From positions 2,418,001-2,482,000 of the forward strand of contig NZ_CP092431.1 of the NCBI RefSeq assembly GCF_022385335.1: DNA of 64,000 nt, given 5' to 3'. The notes under the pieces are model-generated. The model was not told the origin of the DNA and did no database searches. It saw nothing but the letters and a program-made list of their open reading frames with translations. Position 1 is the first letter of the stretch, and each line of letters opens with the position of its first letter. This DNA is from Streptomyces deccanensis. Lineage in GTDB: Bacteria; Actinomycetota; Actinomycetes; Streptomycetales; Streptomycetaceae. A program made the translations under genes and the position numbers. Below, piece by piece: positions 33,788 through 42,031 of this stretch.

Positions 33788-35100
33788 CAGCAGACCTTCC
33801 CGGCGCCCGCGCGGTTCGCGACGATGCCCGGCACCGCGCGCGGCGAGTCGACCTTGGTCCGCAGGGTGGGCGTCCACCCGGCGCCGGAGCGGAGGAACTC
33901 CGAGGGGATCTCGGCGTTGTGGACGGCGATGAGGTCCGTCAGCCTGCCGTTGACGTAGTTGTTCTCGGCGGTCAGCGGGGAGTCGTTCCACCTCTTCAGG
34001 GCCTTGCCGACGCTCGCGCCCGCAGGCAGCGTGATCGCGTTGTCGCTGGCGTGGAGCTGCGAGGACAGGCCGACACCGAAGATGTAGTAGTCGTCCTTCT
34101 GCTCCTCGGTGACGACGTAGTGGTTGTTGTAGACGTCGACCTGGCCGAACCGCACACGCGGGGAGCGCTGGAGGATCCCGTCGAAGCGGTTGTGGTGCAT
34201 GGTGACCTTGAGCTTGCCAGCGTCGAGGGCGGCGGTGCCGTCGCTGTTGCCGATCAGCATGTTCTTGTCGTGGTCCTGGAAGCGGTTCCAGGAGACGGTC
34301 ACGTAGTTGGAGCCGCGCACGATGTCGGTCAGGCCGTCGTGCTGCTGGAACACCTTGCCGAAGTAGACCGGCCGCTCGCTGTCGGGGTACCGCCCGTCGG
34401 TGAACGTGTTGTGGTCGAGCCAGACGTGGTCGGTGCCGAAGACGACCACGGCGTCGTACTCGGAGTTCCAGTTGCCGGTGTTGTTGTCGTCCGTCGGGTC
34501 CCACTTGGGGAAGCAGTCGAGCGGGGCCTCGATGGTGAGGTTGCGCATGATGACGTTCGAGACGCCCTTGATCTGGAGGCTGCCGCCGAGGATGCCGGAG
34601 TTCTTGCCGACGCCGACGATGGTGGTGTTGCTGGGGATGTTGGCCTTGATCGCCGAGTCCTGGTTGGCCATGGACGCGACCCGCGCGTCCTCCTGCGGGC
34701 CCTTGGCGACCTGGTCGTTGCCGTAGGTGGCCGGGTCGTAGTCCTTCAGGTACTGCTGGAGGTCGTAGCCCCCGGTGACGAAGGCCTCGCACCCCTCGGA
34801 GACGGCGTCGATCATCCCCTTCACCTTGATGATCTTCGGCGCGTTTCCGCCGGCGGCCAGCGCGGCCTTGAACTCGGCCCAGGTGGTGACGGTGTAGATG
34901 TGCTCGGCGTCGGCCGCCGACCCACCGGTGGTGCCACCTTCCGCCGAGCCCCACCCGTCACCGGCGCCGAGCACCTGCCGGCCGAGATCACGGCCCTGGC
35001 CCTGGGCCTGGGCGACACCGGTACCGGCGACCCCGAGCACGAGCGCGGTGCAGCCGACGACGGATGTCATGACATGGGCATGCCAGATACGAGGACGCAT
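33787..35100 (-). CDS. Secreted pectate lyase (PL1)
   Basis: A 437-residue lyase that cleaves demethylated pectin. The signal peptide ends near AQAQ. PL1 landmarks are GWGSAEGGTTGG, SNTTIVGVGKNSGILGG, NVIMRNLTIEAP, DHVWLDHNTFTDG (calcium ligands) and the catalytic RSPRVRFGQVDVYNNHYVV. The preferred ATG at 35100 has AAAGGAA upstream; a frame start 18 bases earlier has no site. It heads the PL1-CE8-CE8-hydrolase-PL9 run. Lyase and methylesterases thus act on the same polymer. Confidence 0.94.
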   Translation of the reverse strand: MRPRIWHAHVMTSVVGCTALVLGVAGTGVAQAQGQGRDLGRQVLGAGDGWGSAEGGTTGGSAADAEHIYTVTTWAEFKAALAAGGNAPKIIKVKGMIDAVSEGCEAFVTGGYDLQQYLKDYDPATYGNDQVAKGPQEDARVASMANQDSAIKANIPSNTTIVGVGKNSGILGGSLQIKGVSNVIMRNLTIEAPLDCFPKWDPTDDNNTGNWNSEYDAVVVFGTDHVWLDHNTFTDGRYPDSERPVYFGKVFQQHDGLTDIVRGSNYVTVSWNRFQDHDKNMLIGNSDGTAALDAGKLKVTMHHNRFDGILQRSPRVRFGQVDVYNNHYVVTEEQKDDYYIFGVGLSSQLHASDNAITLPAGASVGKALKRWNDSPLTAENNYVNGRLTDLIAVHNAEIPSEFLRSGAGWTPTLRTKVDSPRAVPGIVANRAGAGKVC

Positions 35101-35135
35101 GTGTGCGGTTCCTTTCAAAGCAAAGGGGGATGTTG

Positions 35136-35220
35136 AGCGCCGCCCCGTCAGGGGCGCGGGGCTGTGTTCATGTGCGGCTCCGCCGCGTGGGCGCGACCAC
35201 CCACAACGGACCCGCAGCCG
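35136..35220 (-). repeat. Dispersed hairpin repeat, copy B, with internal insertion
   Basis: CGCCCC-GTCA-GGGGCG forms the hairpin near 35140-35155. The tail GCGCGACCACCCACAACGGA through CCCGCAGCCG is the same as in copies A and C. About 25 extra bases with their own GCGGCTCCGCCGC symmetry separate hairpin and tail. It lies between the CE12 gene and the PL1 gene. Confidence 0.6.
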
Positions 35221-35243
35221 AAAACCGGCCTACGAGCGGAGCA

Positions 35244-36050
35244 CTACGCTTCCGGCCAGCTGATCCAGGAGTCGGGCACCTCTTCGTCGAGACGGCGCAC
35301 GTCACGACGCGCGAGCACCCGACGGCGCAGCAACTCACCCGCGACCAGCCGGGCCACGGCAATCGCCCCCGGCGGGTTGAAGTGCGTGTTGTCCTGCTCG
35401 GTCGCGGTCCAGTTGAAGTACTTCTTGGTCTCCTCGACCCCGAGCTGCTGCCACAACGCGATGGACAGCGCCTGGATGTCGAGGACGGCGACACCCTCCT
35501 CCGCGGCGAGAGCGAGCGCCGCTGCCGGATAGTCGCCGTGGGTCGGCACGGCGTTGCCGCTCGCGTCGAACTTTCTGCGCTCGACGGAGGTGGCGAGCAC
35601 CGGCCTGGCGCCCCGCGCCCGCGCACCGTCGATGTACTGGCGCAGGTGGTCCTGGTACGTCGTCCACGGCTCGGTGTACCGCGTGGGATCGGCGATCTTG
35701 GAGTCGTTGTGCCCGAACTGGATGACGAGGAAGTCCCCGGGCCGGATCGCCCCGAGGATGACGTCGAGCCGCCCCTCGTCGATGAAACTCTTCGAACTAC
35801 GCCCGTTCACGGCGTGGTTGGAGACCGCGATCCCCTTCCCGAGGAAGAACGGCAGCGCCATCCCCCACCCCGTCTCGGGCGCGGCGTCGGCGTACTTCTG
35901 AGCGGCGGTGGAGTCGCCGGCGATGTAGAGGGTGCGCTGTCGCCGGGGCCCGCCGGAGGCCGCCGCGGCGGACGCGGGCCCGGTGGCGGCGACGGCGAGC
36001 GGAAGGGCGGCAAGAGCCGCGGTGCTGACCTGTCTACGAGTGAGCGACAC
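35244..36050 (-). CDS. Secreted rhamnogalacturonan acetylesterase (CE12, SGNH hydrolase)
   Basis: A 268-residue esterase that removes acetyl groups from rhamnogalacturonan. A Tat-like signal (LTRRQVSTAALAALPLAVAA) ends near ASAAA. The SGNH blocks are all present: YIAGDST (nucleophile Ser), AVNGRSSKSF (Gly), QFGHND (Asn) and DNTHFNPPG (Asp and His). The GTG start has GGAAGG about 9 bases upstream. It stands between the solute-binding protein and the PL1 gene and is flanked on both sides by copies of the dispersed hairpin repeat, so transcription may be attenuated on either side. Confidence 0.92.
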   Translation of the reverse strand: MSLTRRQVSTAALAALPLAVAATGPASAAAASGGPRRQRTLYIAGDSTAAQKYADAAPETGWGMALPFFLGKGIAVSNHAVNGRSSKSFIDEGRLDVILGAIRPGDFLVIQFGHNDSKIADPTRYTEPWTTYQDHLRQYIDGARARGARPVLATSVERRKFDASGNAVPTHGDYPAAALALAAEEGVAVLDIQALSIALWQQLGVEETKKYFNWTATEQDNTHFNPPGAIAVARLVAGELLRRRVLARRDVRRLDEEVPDSWISWPEA

Positions 36051-36071
36051 GTGCGGGTGCCTTCCAGTAGG

Positions 36072-36138
36072 GCCCCGCGCCCCGTCTTTCAGGGGCGCGG
36101 GGCAACTGCGCGACCAGCCACAACCAACCCGCAGCCGG
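36072..36138 (-). repeat. Dispersed hairpin repeat, copy C
   Basis: GCCCCGCGCCCC (36072-36083) and GGGGCGCGGGGC (36092-36103) form a perfect 12-base stem. The tail AACTGCGCGACCAGCCACAA then CCAACCCGCAGCCGG follows. It lies directly downstream of the solute-binding protein gene and just before the CE12 gene. Confidence 0.72.
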
Positions 36139-36163
36139 CCACGAATCGAACCGGACCGAGCTC

Positions 36164-37510
36164 TCAGCCCTTCTTCTGCTCATTCCACTCGGCCTGCGCC
36201 GTGTTCAGCTGCTCGGCCAGCGAGTCCAGGAACTCCTTCGCCGTGCTCTGCCCGTCCATCACCTTCTGGAAGGCGGGCTCGTTGTCGGCCTTGGAGATCG
36301 TGTTCCAGTCCGGCAGGTAGTACGGCAGCTGCACGATCGTCGTCGACCCGTCGCTCAGCGCGGCGGCGGCCAGCTTCGTCGGCTCGGCCTCGGAGATCCA
36401 CGCGTCCTTCGCGGCGTCGTTGTTCGACGGCACCTGCCCGGCCGACTTGTTGAACTTGGAGTTCTCCTCGTGCGAGGTCGCGAACTCGATGAACTTCCAG
36501 GCGGCCTCCTTGTTCTTCGAGCTCTTGAACATGCCGAGCCCGTCGACCGGGTTGGACACCTGGACGCGCTTGCCACCGGGGCCGGTCGGCTGCGGGATGC
36601 CCCGGAACTTGTCGCCGAACGCCTTCACGTGGTCCTGGTAGGAGCCCAGGTTGTGGTTGAGCATGCCGATCGTGCCGGAGTCGAACTGCGCGACCATCTT
36701 GGTGAAGTCGTTGTTGAGGTCGGCCGCGGGCGTGACCTTCTTGTAGAGGCCCACGTACTTCTCCAGGGCCTCGACGTTCTTCGGGTCGTTCACGGTGGTC
36801 TTCTCACCGCTCGCGTCCCAGAACGAGGTGATCCCGGACTGCCCGTACATCGCGTCCAGCGCCTGCGCGATGGAGCCGGCGCCGCCGCGGATGGTGTAGC
36901 CGAACTTGTTCTTGTCCTTGTCGGTGAGCTTCTCGGCGGCCTCGTAGAACTTGTCCCAGTCCGTCGGATCGGCCAAGCCCGCCGCCTTGAAGAGGTCGGT
37001 GCGGTAGTAGAGGACACCGTTGTTGGCGGAGGTCGGGATCGAGTACAGGGCGTCGCCACCGCCGGCGGACTTCAGCGACTCGACCATCGCCTCGTTGAGC
37101 TTGCCGCTGAGGGAGGACTTGGAGAGCCGGTTGTCGAGGGGCTCCAGCGCGCCCTGCGCGGCGAACCCGGCGGCCATGGCCGCGCCGACACCGCCGACGT
37201 CCGGCAGGCCGCCGCCCTGGATGGCGGTGTCGACCTTGGACTGGTACTCGGTGGCGGCGATCCCGACGTACTCGACCTTGATGTCCGGGTTGGCCTTCTC
37301 GAAGTCGGCGATGATCTCCTTCCAGATCTCGGTGCGGACACCGCCGTTGTTGTCCCAGAAGAGAACCTTGCCCTTGCCGCTGCCCTCGGAGCCCTTGTCC
37401 CCGCCCGCGCCGCTGCCGTCGTCACCGCAGGCGGTGGCGGTCAGGGCGAGGACGGATCCGAGGGCGACGGCCACGGCGGCACGCCTGCTTCTGCGAATGC
37501 TGATCTTCAT
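36164..37510 (-). CDS. Sugar ABC transporter substrate-binding lipoprotein (SBP_bac_1)
   Basis: A 448-residue lipoprotein that would bind pectic oligosaccharides. The signal peptide ends in the lipobox LTATAC (Cys28), followed by a Gly/Ser/Lys linker. The family 1 fold is shown by VLFWDNNGGVRTEIWKEIIA, NNGVLYYRTDLFKAAGLADP and KNKEAAWKFIEFATSHEENS. It is the natural partner of the two permeases at 44.5-46.4 kb but lies 7 kb and five genes downstream of them. No ATPase gene is present; Streptomyces sugar importers commonly share the MsiK ATPase encoded elsewhere. Confidence 0.92.
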   Translation of the reverse strand: MKISIRRSRRAAVAVALGSVLALTATACGDDGSGAGGDKGSEGSGKGKVLFWDNNGGVRTEIWKEIIADFEKANPDIKVEYVGIAATEYQSKVDTAIQGGGLPDVGGVGAAMAAGFAAQGALEPLDNRLSKSSLSGKLNEAMVESLKSAGGGDALYSIPTSANNGVLYYRTDLFKAAGLADPTDWDKFYEAAEKLTDKDKNKFGYTIRGGAGSIAQALDAMYGQSGITSFWDASGEKTTVNDPKNVEALEKYVGLYKKVTPAADLNNDFTKMVAQFDSGTIGMLNHNLGSYQDHVKAFGDKFRGIPQPTGPGGKRVQVSNPVDGLGMFKSSKNKEAAWKFIEFATSHEENSKFNKSAGQVPSNNDAAKDAWISEAEPTKLAAAALSDGSTTIVQLPYYLPDWNTISKADNEPAFQKVMDGQSTAKEFLDSLAEQLNTAQAEWNEQKKG

Positions 37511-37581
37511 TGAACGGCTCTCTTCTTCTGGATACGAGGGTTATGAAGTTGTGGGGGGTCTGTGCTGTCTCCGGGGCGGAC

Positions 37582-39591
37582 TCAGTGGCCGGCGCGACCG
37601 CGATGCGGCGCCCAGCCGTCCGTCCCCGCGAGGTACTTGGTGACCGTGTGGGCCGAGGTGTCGGAACGCTCGAGCTGCGGCCGGTCGGCGGTGACGGCGG
37701 CCCCGGGCCCGTACGTCCGGTACTCCGTGAACCGCGCGTCCTTCCAGGAGAAGCCGCTCATGTCCGTCCACGGCGACGACTTGATCGCGGCGGGCAGTTC
37801 GGTCTCCCGGAACAGCACCTGGGCGATCGCGTCCGGCTCGCCGCCCGGGTGCCAGGGCCGGCCGAGGTGGTACGTCCCGGCGGGCGCGTCGCTGACGACC
37901 TTCGACCGGGTGATGAGGAACCCGTAGGGGTTCTCCTTCCAGGTCGAGGCGGCCGTGATGTAGCCGTTGTTGCTGTCCGAGCCCCGGCTGAGCGCCTTGA
38001 TCAGGGAACGCTCGATGACGGTGGTGACCCGGCCGTAGATGAAGTCGACATCGCCCTCGATGTACGAGTCGCGGATGTAGACGCGGCTGATGACGTCGAG
38101 CTTGGGGCTGTCGGTCATCAGCGTGTCCTGGTTGCCCAGGAAGGCCGTGTTCTCGAAGACGATCCGGTCGCCGGTGGTCTTCATCGCGAGCGCCTGCTCG
38201 CCGTTCACCTCGTGCGCGGCCTCGTCGAAGTCGTTGCTGAAGGTGAGGTTGCGGGCGGTCACGTCACTGGCGAGGATCCGCACGGTGGCGCTGCCGTTGG
38301 AGCCGCCGTTCGCTGCGGGCGTGTCGAAGACGATGACGGTGTCCGAGCGATCTTGTCCAGTCCCCTGCAGCACCAGGTTCGGCTTGTTCGCGGGGATCAG
38401 GACCTTGGCGCGGTAGATGCCGGGCGCGATGCGGATCGTGACGGTGCCGTCGTTGCCGGCGGGCACGGCGTCCACGGCTGCCTGCACGGTCGCGTAGTCG
38501 CCGGGGACGTTCAGCACGGTGTTCGTGCCGATGCCCTTCTGCGGGCCGGAGAACCGGGTGACCAGCGCGGGGACGGCGGCGGCCGGGTCGAGCCGGTAGC
38601 GGTAGAAGTCCCTCGGGTCGAAGGCCGTGCCCCAGGCCTCCTGCCGTCCGGTGACGTTCTTCAGGATCGACCCGCGCTGAACCAACTCGGCGGTGGCGTC
38701 GGCCTGGTAGGGGTGCTGGACACCGTCGTAGTAGCTGTTCTCGATGACCATCCTGGTCCGGCCGCGCGCCCAGTTCCCGTACGTCCACACGGGGTCGCCG
38801 TCGGCCACCTGCGCCGAGAGGTAGTTGTTGTAGAGGTGGGCGTAGGCGCAGTTGTCGGCGGAGGGGTTGCGCTGTTTGGTGCCGGTGAACCAGTTGTGGT
38901 CGATGGTGATCTCGGTTTGGACATTGGTCGTCCAGCCGATGCCGAGGGCCTTGTTGTGGTTCCTGAACTGGTTGTGGGAGACGGTGACGTACCGGCTGTC
39001 CTTGCGGATGTCGAGGAGCCCGTCGCCCATGTGCTCGAAGCGGTTGTGGTCGATCCAGACGTGGTCGACGGTGTCCATCTGGATCGCGTCGAAGTCGGTG
39101 GTCTTGCCGTCCCAGTCGCCCTCGACGTAGGAGTCCCGGATCGTCAGATTGCGGATGATGACGTTGCTGGTGCCGGGGTTGAGGTGCAGTTCGCCGTGGA
39201 CGATTTCGGCACTGTCGCCGACGCCGATGATCGTCTTGTTCGAGGTCACGACGACGTCGGAGCCGAAGGGTTCGACGTCGACGGTCCCCTTGACCCGGAT
39301 GACGTACGGCTCCTCGGCGGACGCGTACCGCACCAGGGAGGCCTGGTCGGTGACGGTCACGACCTTGCCGCCCGCGCCGCCGGTGGTGCCGCCGTCGAGG
39401 GAGGCGAAGCCGTGGGGGCGGTCGCTCCAGCGGGGTGCCGCGCCGTACCCGGCGGTGGCGTCGGCGGCCGTGGCGGGCCCGGCGGCCTCCGCCGGGGTGA
39501 ACGCGCCGACGACGAACGAGGCGATCAGGGCGGTGACGGCGGCGAGGGCTCTCCCCTTGTGCGGCAAGCGCTTGCTACGGAGGTGCGTCAT
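37582..39591 (-). CDS. Bifunctional secreted pectate lyase (PL1) - pectin methylesterase (CE8) fusion
   Basis: A 669-residue two-domain enzyme. A signal peptide (ALAAVTALIASFVVGAFTPA) ends near AEAAG. Residues 45-345 are a PL1 lyase: GFASLDGGTTGGAGG, SNKTIIGVGDSAEIVHGELH, VDHVWIDHNRFEHMGDG and KQRNPSADNCAYAHLYNNYL. Residues 365-665 are a CE8 methylesterase: FLGNQDTLM, YIEGDVDFIYGRVTTVIERS and YHLGRPWHPGG. Both active-site sets look complete. ATG at 39591 has GGGAG upstream; longer open sequence above it belongs to the GH43 gene in another frame. One polypeptide can thus demethylate and cleave pectin. Confidence 0.93.
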   Translation of the reverse strand: MTHLRSKRLPHKGRALAAVTALIASFVVGAFTPAEAAGPATAADATAGYGAAPRWSDRPHGFASLDGGTTGGAGGKVVTVTDQASLVRYASAEEPYVIRVKGTVDVEPFGSDVVVTSNKTIIGVGDSAEIVHGELHLNPGTSNVIIRNLTIRDSYVEGDWDGKTTDFDAIQMDTVDHVWIDHNRFEHMGDGLLDIRKDSRYVTVSHNQFRNHNKALGIGWTTNVQTEITIDHNWFTGTKQRNPSADNCAYAHLYNNYLSAQVADGDPVWTYGNWARGRTRMVIENSYYDGVQHPYQADATAELVQRGSILKNVTGRQEAWGTAFDPRDFYRYRLDPAAAVPALVTRFSGPQKGIGTNTVLNVPGDYATVQAAVDAVPAGNDGTVTIRIAPGIYRAKVLIPANKPNLVLQGTGQDRSDTVIVFDTPAANGGSNGSATVRILASDVTARNLTFSNDFDEAAHEVNGEQALAMKTTGDRIVFENTAFLGNQDTLMTDSPKLDVISRVYIRDSYIEGDVDFIYGRVTTVIERSLIKALSRGSDSNNGYITAASTWKENPYGFLITRSKVVSDAPAGTYHLGRPWHPGGEPDAIAQVLFRETELPAAIKSSPWTDMSGFSWKDARFTEYRTYGPGAAVTADRPQLERSDTSAHTVTKYLAGTDGWAPHRGRAGH
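39564..39575. promoter_or_regulatory. GCAAGCGCTTGC palindrome at the start of the PL1-CE8 gene
   Basis: A perfect 12-base palindrome with the CG-centred form used by LacI-family operators, located at codons 6-9 of the fusion gene. It may be an internal operator, or a chance result of the codons for Ser-Lys-Arg-Leu-Pro. Confidence 0.3.
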
Positions 39592-39623
39592 TGCGGCTCC
39601 CAACAGGCGTACGAGGACTGCGG

Positions 39624-41186
39624 TCAGGCGGTGCCGTCCGGTGCGGCGGTGATCCGGAACTGCGTGAACGTGGCCGCCCCGGCGTGGCCCCCGCCGGTGG
39701 GCGCGACCGCGAAGAGGCCGAGCAGGGCGCCGACCCAGCGCCAGGGGGTGGCGGCGAAGACCTGTCCCGAGGGCTGCCACCCCTCCCCCACGTCGAAGGA
39801 GAACCGGCAGCGTGCCCCGGCCGAGGTCTCGATCCGCAGCCGGGCCCGCCCCCCGGGCGCCGGACGGGCGTGATCGGCGTCCCGTTCCCGCTCGGCGACG
39901 GTCTCGGCGAACCGGTGGACCAGATGCACGCTCCCGTCGGCACCCCGCTGGAGCCCGATCCAGCGGAACGCGTCCCCGAGCACCGCGAGCCCGGCGCGCG
40001 CCCCCGGTTCCTCGCTGTCGAGCCTCAGCTCCACCTCGATGACCGCCGGGATCCCCGGCAGCCGCTGTGTGAGCACATTCGCCAGTTTCCGCAGGTCGTG
40101 CGCGTGCACGGAGCGCACGCACGTGAGCCGCAGCCCGTCGCCGGAGTGCTGGGTGGCCCAGCCGTCCTGCGGGTTGGCGGTCCACTGCCACTGGCGTCCG
40201 AAGCGGCCGCCGGGGAAGTCGTCGTCGGTGGCGGGCGCGGCCGCCGGCTGCGCCGGCAGCGCCGGCTTGCGGTGGACGGCGACGGGGGCGCCGTCGTCGC
40301 CGAGCACGGGCCAGCCGTCGGCGCCCCAGCGCATCGGCTGGAGGTGGACGACCCTGCCGTACGCGCCCCGCTGCTGGAAGTGGAGGAACCAGTCCTCGCC
40401 GGCCGCCGTGCGCACCCAGCCGCCCTGGTGCGGCCCGTTGACGTCGGTGTCCTTCTGCTCCAGGACGATCCGCTCCTCGTACGGGCCGAAGAAGTCGCGG
40501 GAGCGTAAGGCGCCCTGCCAGCCGGTCTCCACTCCCCCGGCGGGGGCGAAGATCCAGTACCAGCCGTCGTGCCGGTAGAGCTTGGGGCCCTCCAGCGTGA
40601 ACCAGCCGGGGAGCCGGTCCGCGTCGACGATCACCTTGCCCTCGTCGAGCAGACCCGTCCCGTCGGGCCGCATCCGGTGGCCGGTGAGCCGGTTCTTGAC
40701 GCCGGAGCGGGACTTGGCCCAGGCGTGCACGAGATATGCCTCGCCGGTCTCCTCGTCCCACAGCGGGCACGGGTCGATGAGTCCCTTGCCCTCCTTGACC
40801 AGGTGCGGCCGGGTCCAGGGGCCCCTGATCCCGGGGGCGTTGACCTGGAAGACGCCCTGGTCGGGGTCGCCCCAGAAGATCCAGAACCGGTCGTCGAAGT
40901 GGCGCAGCGAGGGCGCCCACACCCCGCAGTCGTGGCGCGGTGCCCTGAACTCGGCGGCGGGTTCGAGGTGGTGCAGCGCGTGGCCGACGAGCGTCCAGTT
41001 GACCAGGTCCCGGGAGTGGAGCAGGGGAAGGCCCGGGGCCCGGCCGAAGCTGGAGGCCGTCATGTAGAAGTCGTCGGCCACGCGCAGGACATCGGGGTCG
41101 GACCAGTCGGCGTCGAGGACGGGGTTGCGGTAGGTGCCGTCGCCCCGGTCGGCGGAGAAGGCGGGTGCGCTCACCGAGGTGGTCAC
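39624..41186 (-). CDS. Glycoside hydrolase family 43-type enzyme
   Basis: A 520-residue protein without signal peptide, so it likely acts on imported oligosaccharides. The five-bladed propeller starts at TYRNPVLDADWSDPDVLRVA (catalytic base Asp in DPDV). It continues with GVWAPSLRHFDDRFWIFWGD, the acid Glu in WFTLEGPKLYRHDGWYWIF and a WVRTAAGEDWFLHFQ strand. Residues from about 330 form a GH43 C-terminal beta-sandwich (DFPGGRFGRQWQWTANPQDG). Arabinan, xylosyl or galactosyl side chains of pectin are likely substrates. The GTG overlaps the DUF6807 stop as GTGA. Confidence 0.9.
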   Translation of the reverse strand: MTTSVSAPAFSADRGDGTYRNPVLDADWSDPDVLRVADDFYMTASSFGRAPGLPLLHSRDLVNWTLVGHALHHLEPAAEFRAPRHDCGVWAPSLRHFDDRFWIFWGDPDQGVFQVNAPGIRGPWTRPHLVKEGKGLIDPCPLWDEETGEAYLVHAWAKSRSGVKNRLTGHRMRPDGTGLLDEGKVIVDADRLPGWFTLEGPKLYRHDGWYWIFAPAGGVETGWQGALRSRDFFGPYEERIVLEQKDTDVNGPHQGGWVRTAAGEDWFLHFQQRGAYGRVVHLQPMRWGADGWPVLGDDGAPVAVHRKPALPAQPAAAPATDDDFPGGRFGRQWQWTANPQDGWATQHSGDGLRLTCVRSVHAHDLRKLANVLTQRLPGIPAVIEVELRLDSEEPGARAGLAVLGDAFRWIGLQRGADGSVHLVHRFAETVAERERDADHARPAPGGRARLRIETSAGARCRFSFDVGEGWQPSGQVFAATPWRWVGALLGLFAVAPTGGGHAGAATFTQFRITAAPDGTA

Positions 41187-42031
41187 GGGCTCACCGCCTT
41201 GCGGACGAGGGCCGCCGCCTCGCCCCGGTCGAGGGTGCCGTCGGCGACGACGGTGACGACCCGGCGTACGGCCGTCCCGCCCGGCTCGATGGGGAGACGG
41301 TCGGTGTGGGCGAGGGAGGAGCCGACGCCCGGGTACTCGTCGGCGCGGACGAACCAGGGGTCGCGCCGTGTGGTGTCGGTGGCCCCGGCGAAGACGAGCG
41401 TCCAGGTGGCGCCGGCCAGGGCGAGCCAGTCGGCGCGGCTGCCGTGGACCTCGGCCTCGCCCTCCGCCTCGGCGGTGAAGACGCGGGGTGCCTCGGCCTC
41501 CTTGCGGGCCCGCCAGAAGAAGCCGCCGTACGCGGCGCCGGGGCGGCCGTTGGTGGCGGGGCTGCCGATCGACACCGGGGCGTCGGTGATGTTGGTGAGG
41601 GAGAAGGTGAAGTCCAACGCCCAGGCGGAGTCGGTCAGTTCGGTGGCCGCGACGGTACGGCGCTCGCGCAGCCACTCCCGGCCCGCGGCCACCCAGCGCA
41701 GTTCCTCGACGAAACCGTCGGGGTCGCGCAGTTGGAAGGCGGTGTGGCGCTGGGAGCCGTGGTTGTCGAGCTCGGTCGGGCCCTGGTCGCGGACGTAGGT
41801 CCGTCCGCCCCAGAAGTTGTGCCCCTCGACGTCGGGAACGGCGACACCGACGCCGAGGTGGTGGAGGTGGTCGGCGGGACTCAGCTCGGTGACCGCCGTA
41901 CCGGACAGGGTGGTGACGGGATGCAGACAGGGGCGCGGGGAGAGCCGTTCCGGCAGCTCGGGCCGGGTGAGGTAGCGGCCCACCGGGCGGCCCGCGACGC
42001 GCAGGATCAGGGAGTCGTCGGTGATCGTCAT
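41183..42031 (-). CDS. DUF6807 (PmoA-like) protein
   Basis: A 282-residue cytosolic protein of the family once annotated as methane-oxygenase PmoA-like. Family signs are RPCLHPVTTLSGTAVTELSP, DHLHHLGVGVAVPDVEGHNF and AYGGFFWRARK. The mostly beta protein has conserved His clusters, and its enzymatic role is not established. It overlaps the Gfo/Idh gene (ATGA) on one side and the GH43 gene (GTGA) on the other. This points to a shared job in processing a pectin-derived sugar. Confidence 0.82.
   Translation of the reverse strand: MTITDDSLILRVAGRPVGRYLTRPELPERLSPRPCLHPVTTLSGTAVTELSPADHLHHLGVGVAVPDVEGHNFWGGRTYVRDQGPTELDNHGSQRHTAFQLRDPDGFVEELRWVAAGREWLRERRTVAATELTDSAWALDFTFSLTNITDAPVSIGSPATNGRPGAAYGGFFWRARKEAEAPRVFTAEAEGEAEVHGSRADWLALAGATWTLVFAGATDTTRRDPWFVRADEYPGVGSSLAHTDRLPIEPGGTAVRRVVTVVADGTLDRGEAAALVRKAVSP

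Noticed and set aside
33788..34954. Extension of the CE8 gene at 32660 into the PL1 region
   Set aside because: The real CE8 signal peptide starts at 33787; the upstream in-frame sequence is an Arg/His-rich shadow of the PL1 gene.
39592..40920. N-terminal extension of the PL1-CE8 enzyme over the GH43 gene
   Set aside because: The signal peptide begins at the ATG 39591 with a good ribosome site. The upstream frame is low-complexity Arg/Gly/Ala and overlaps the well-supported GH43 coding sequence.
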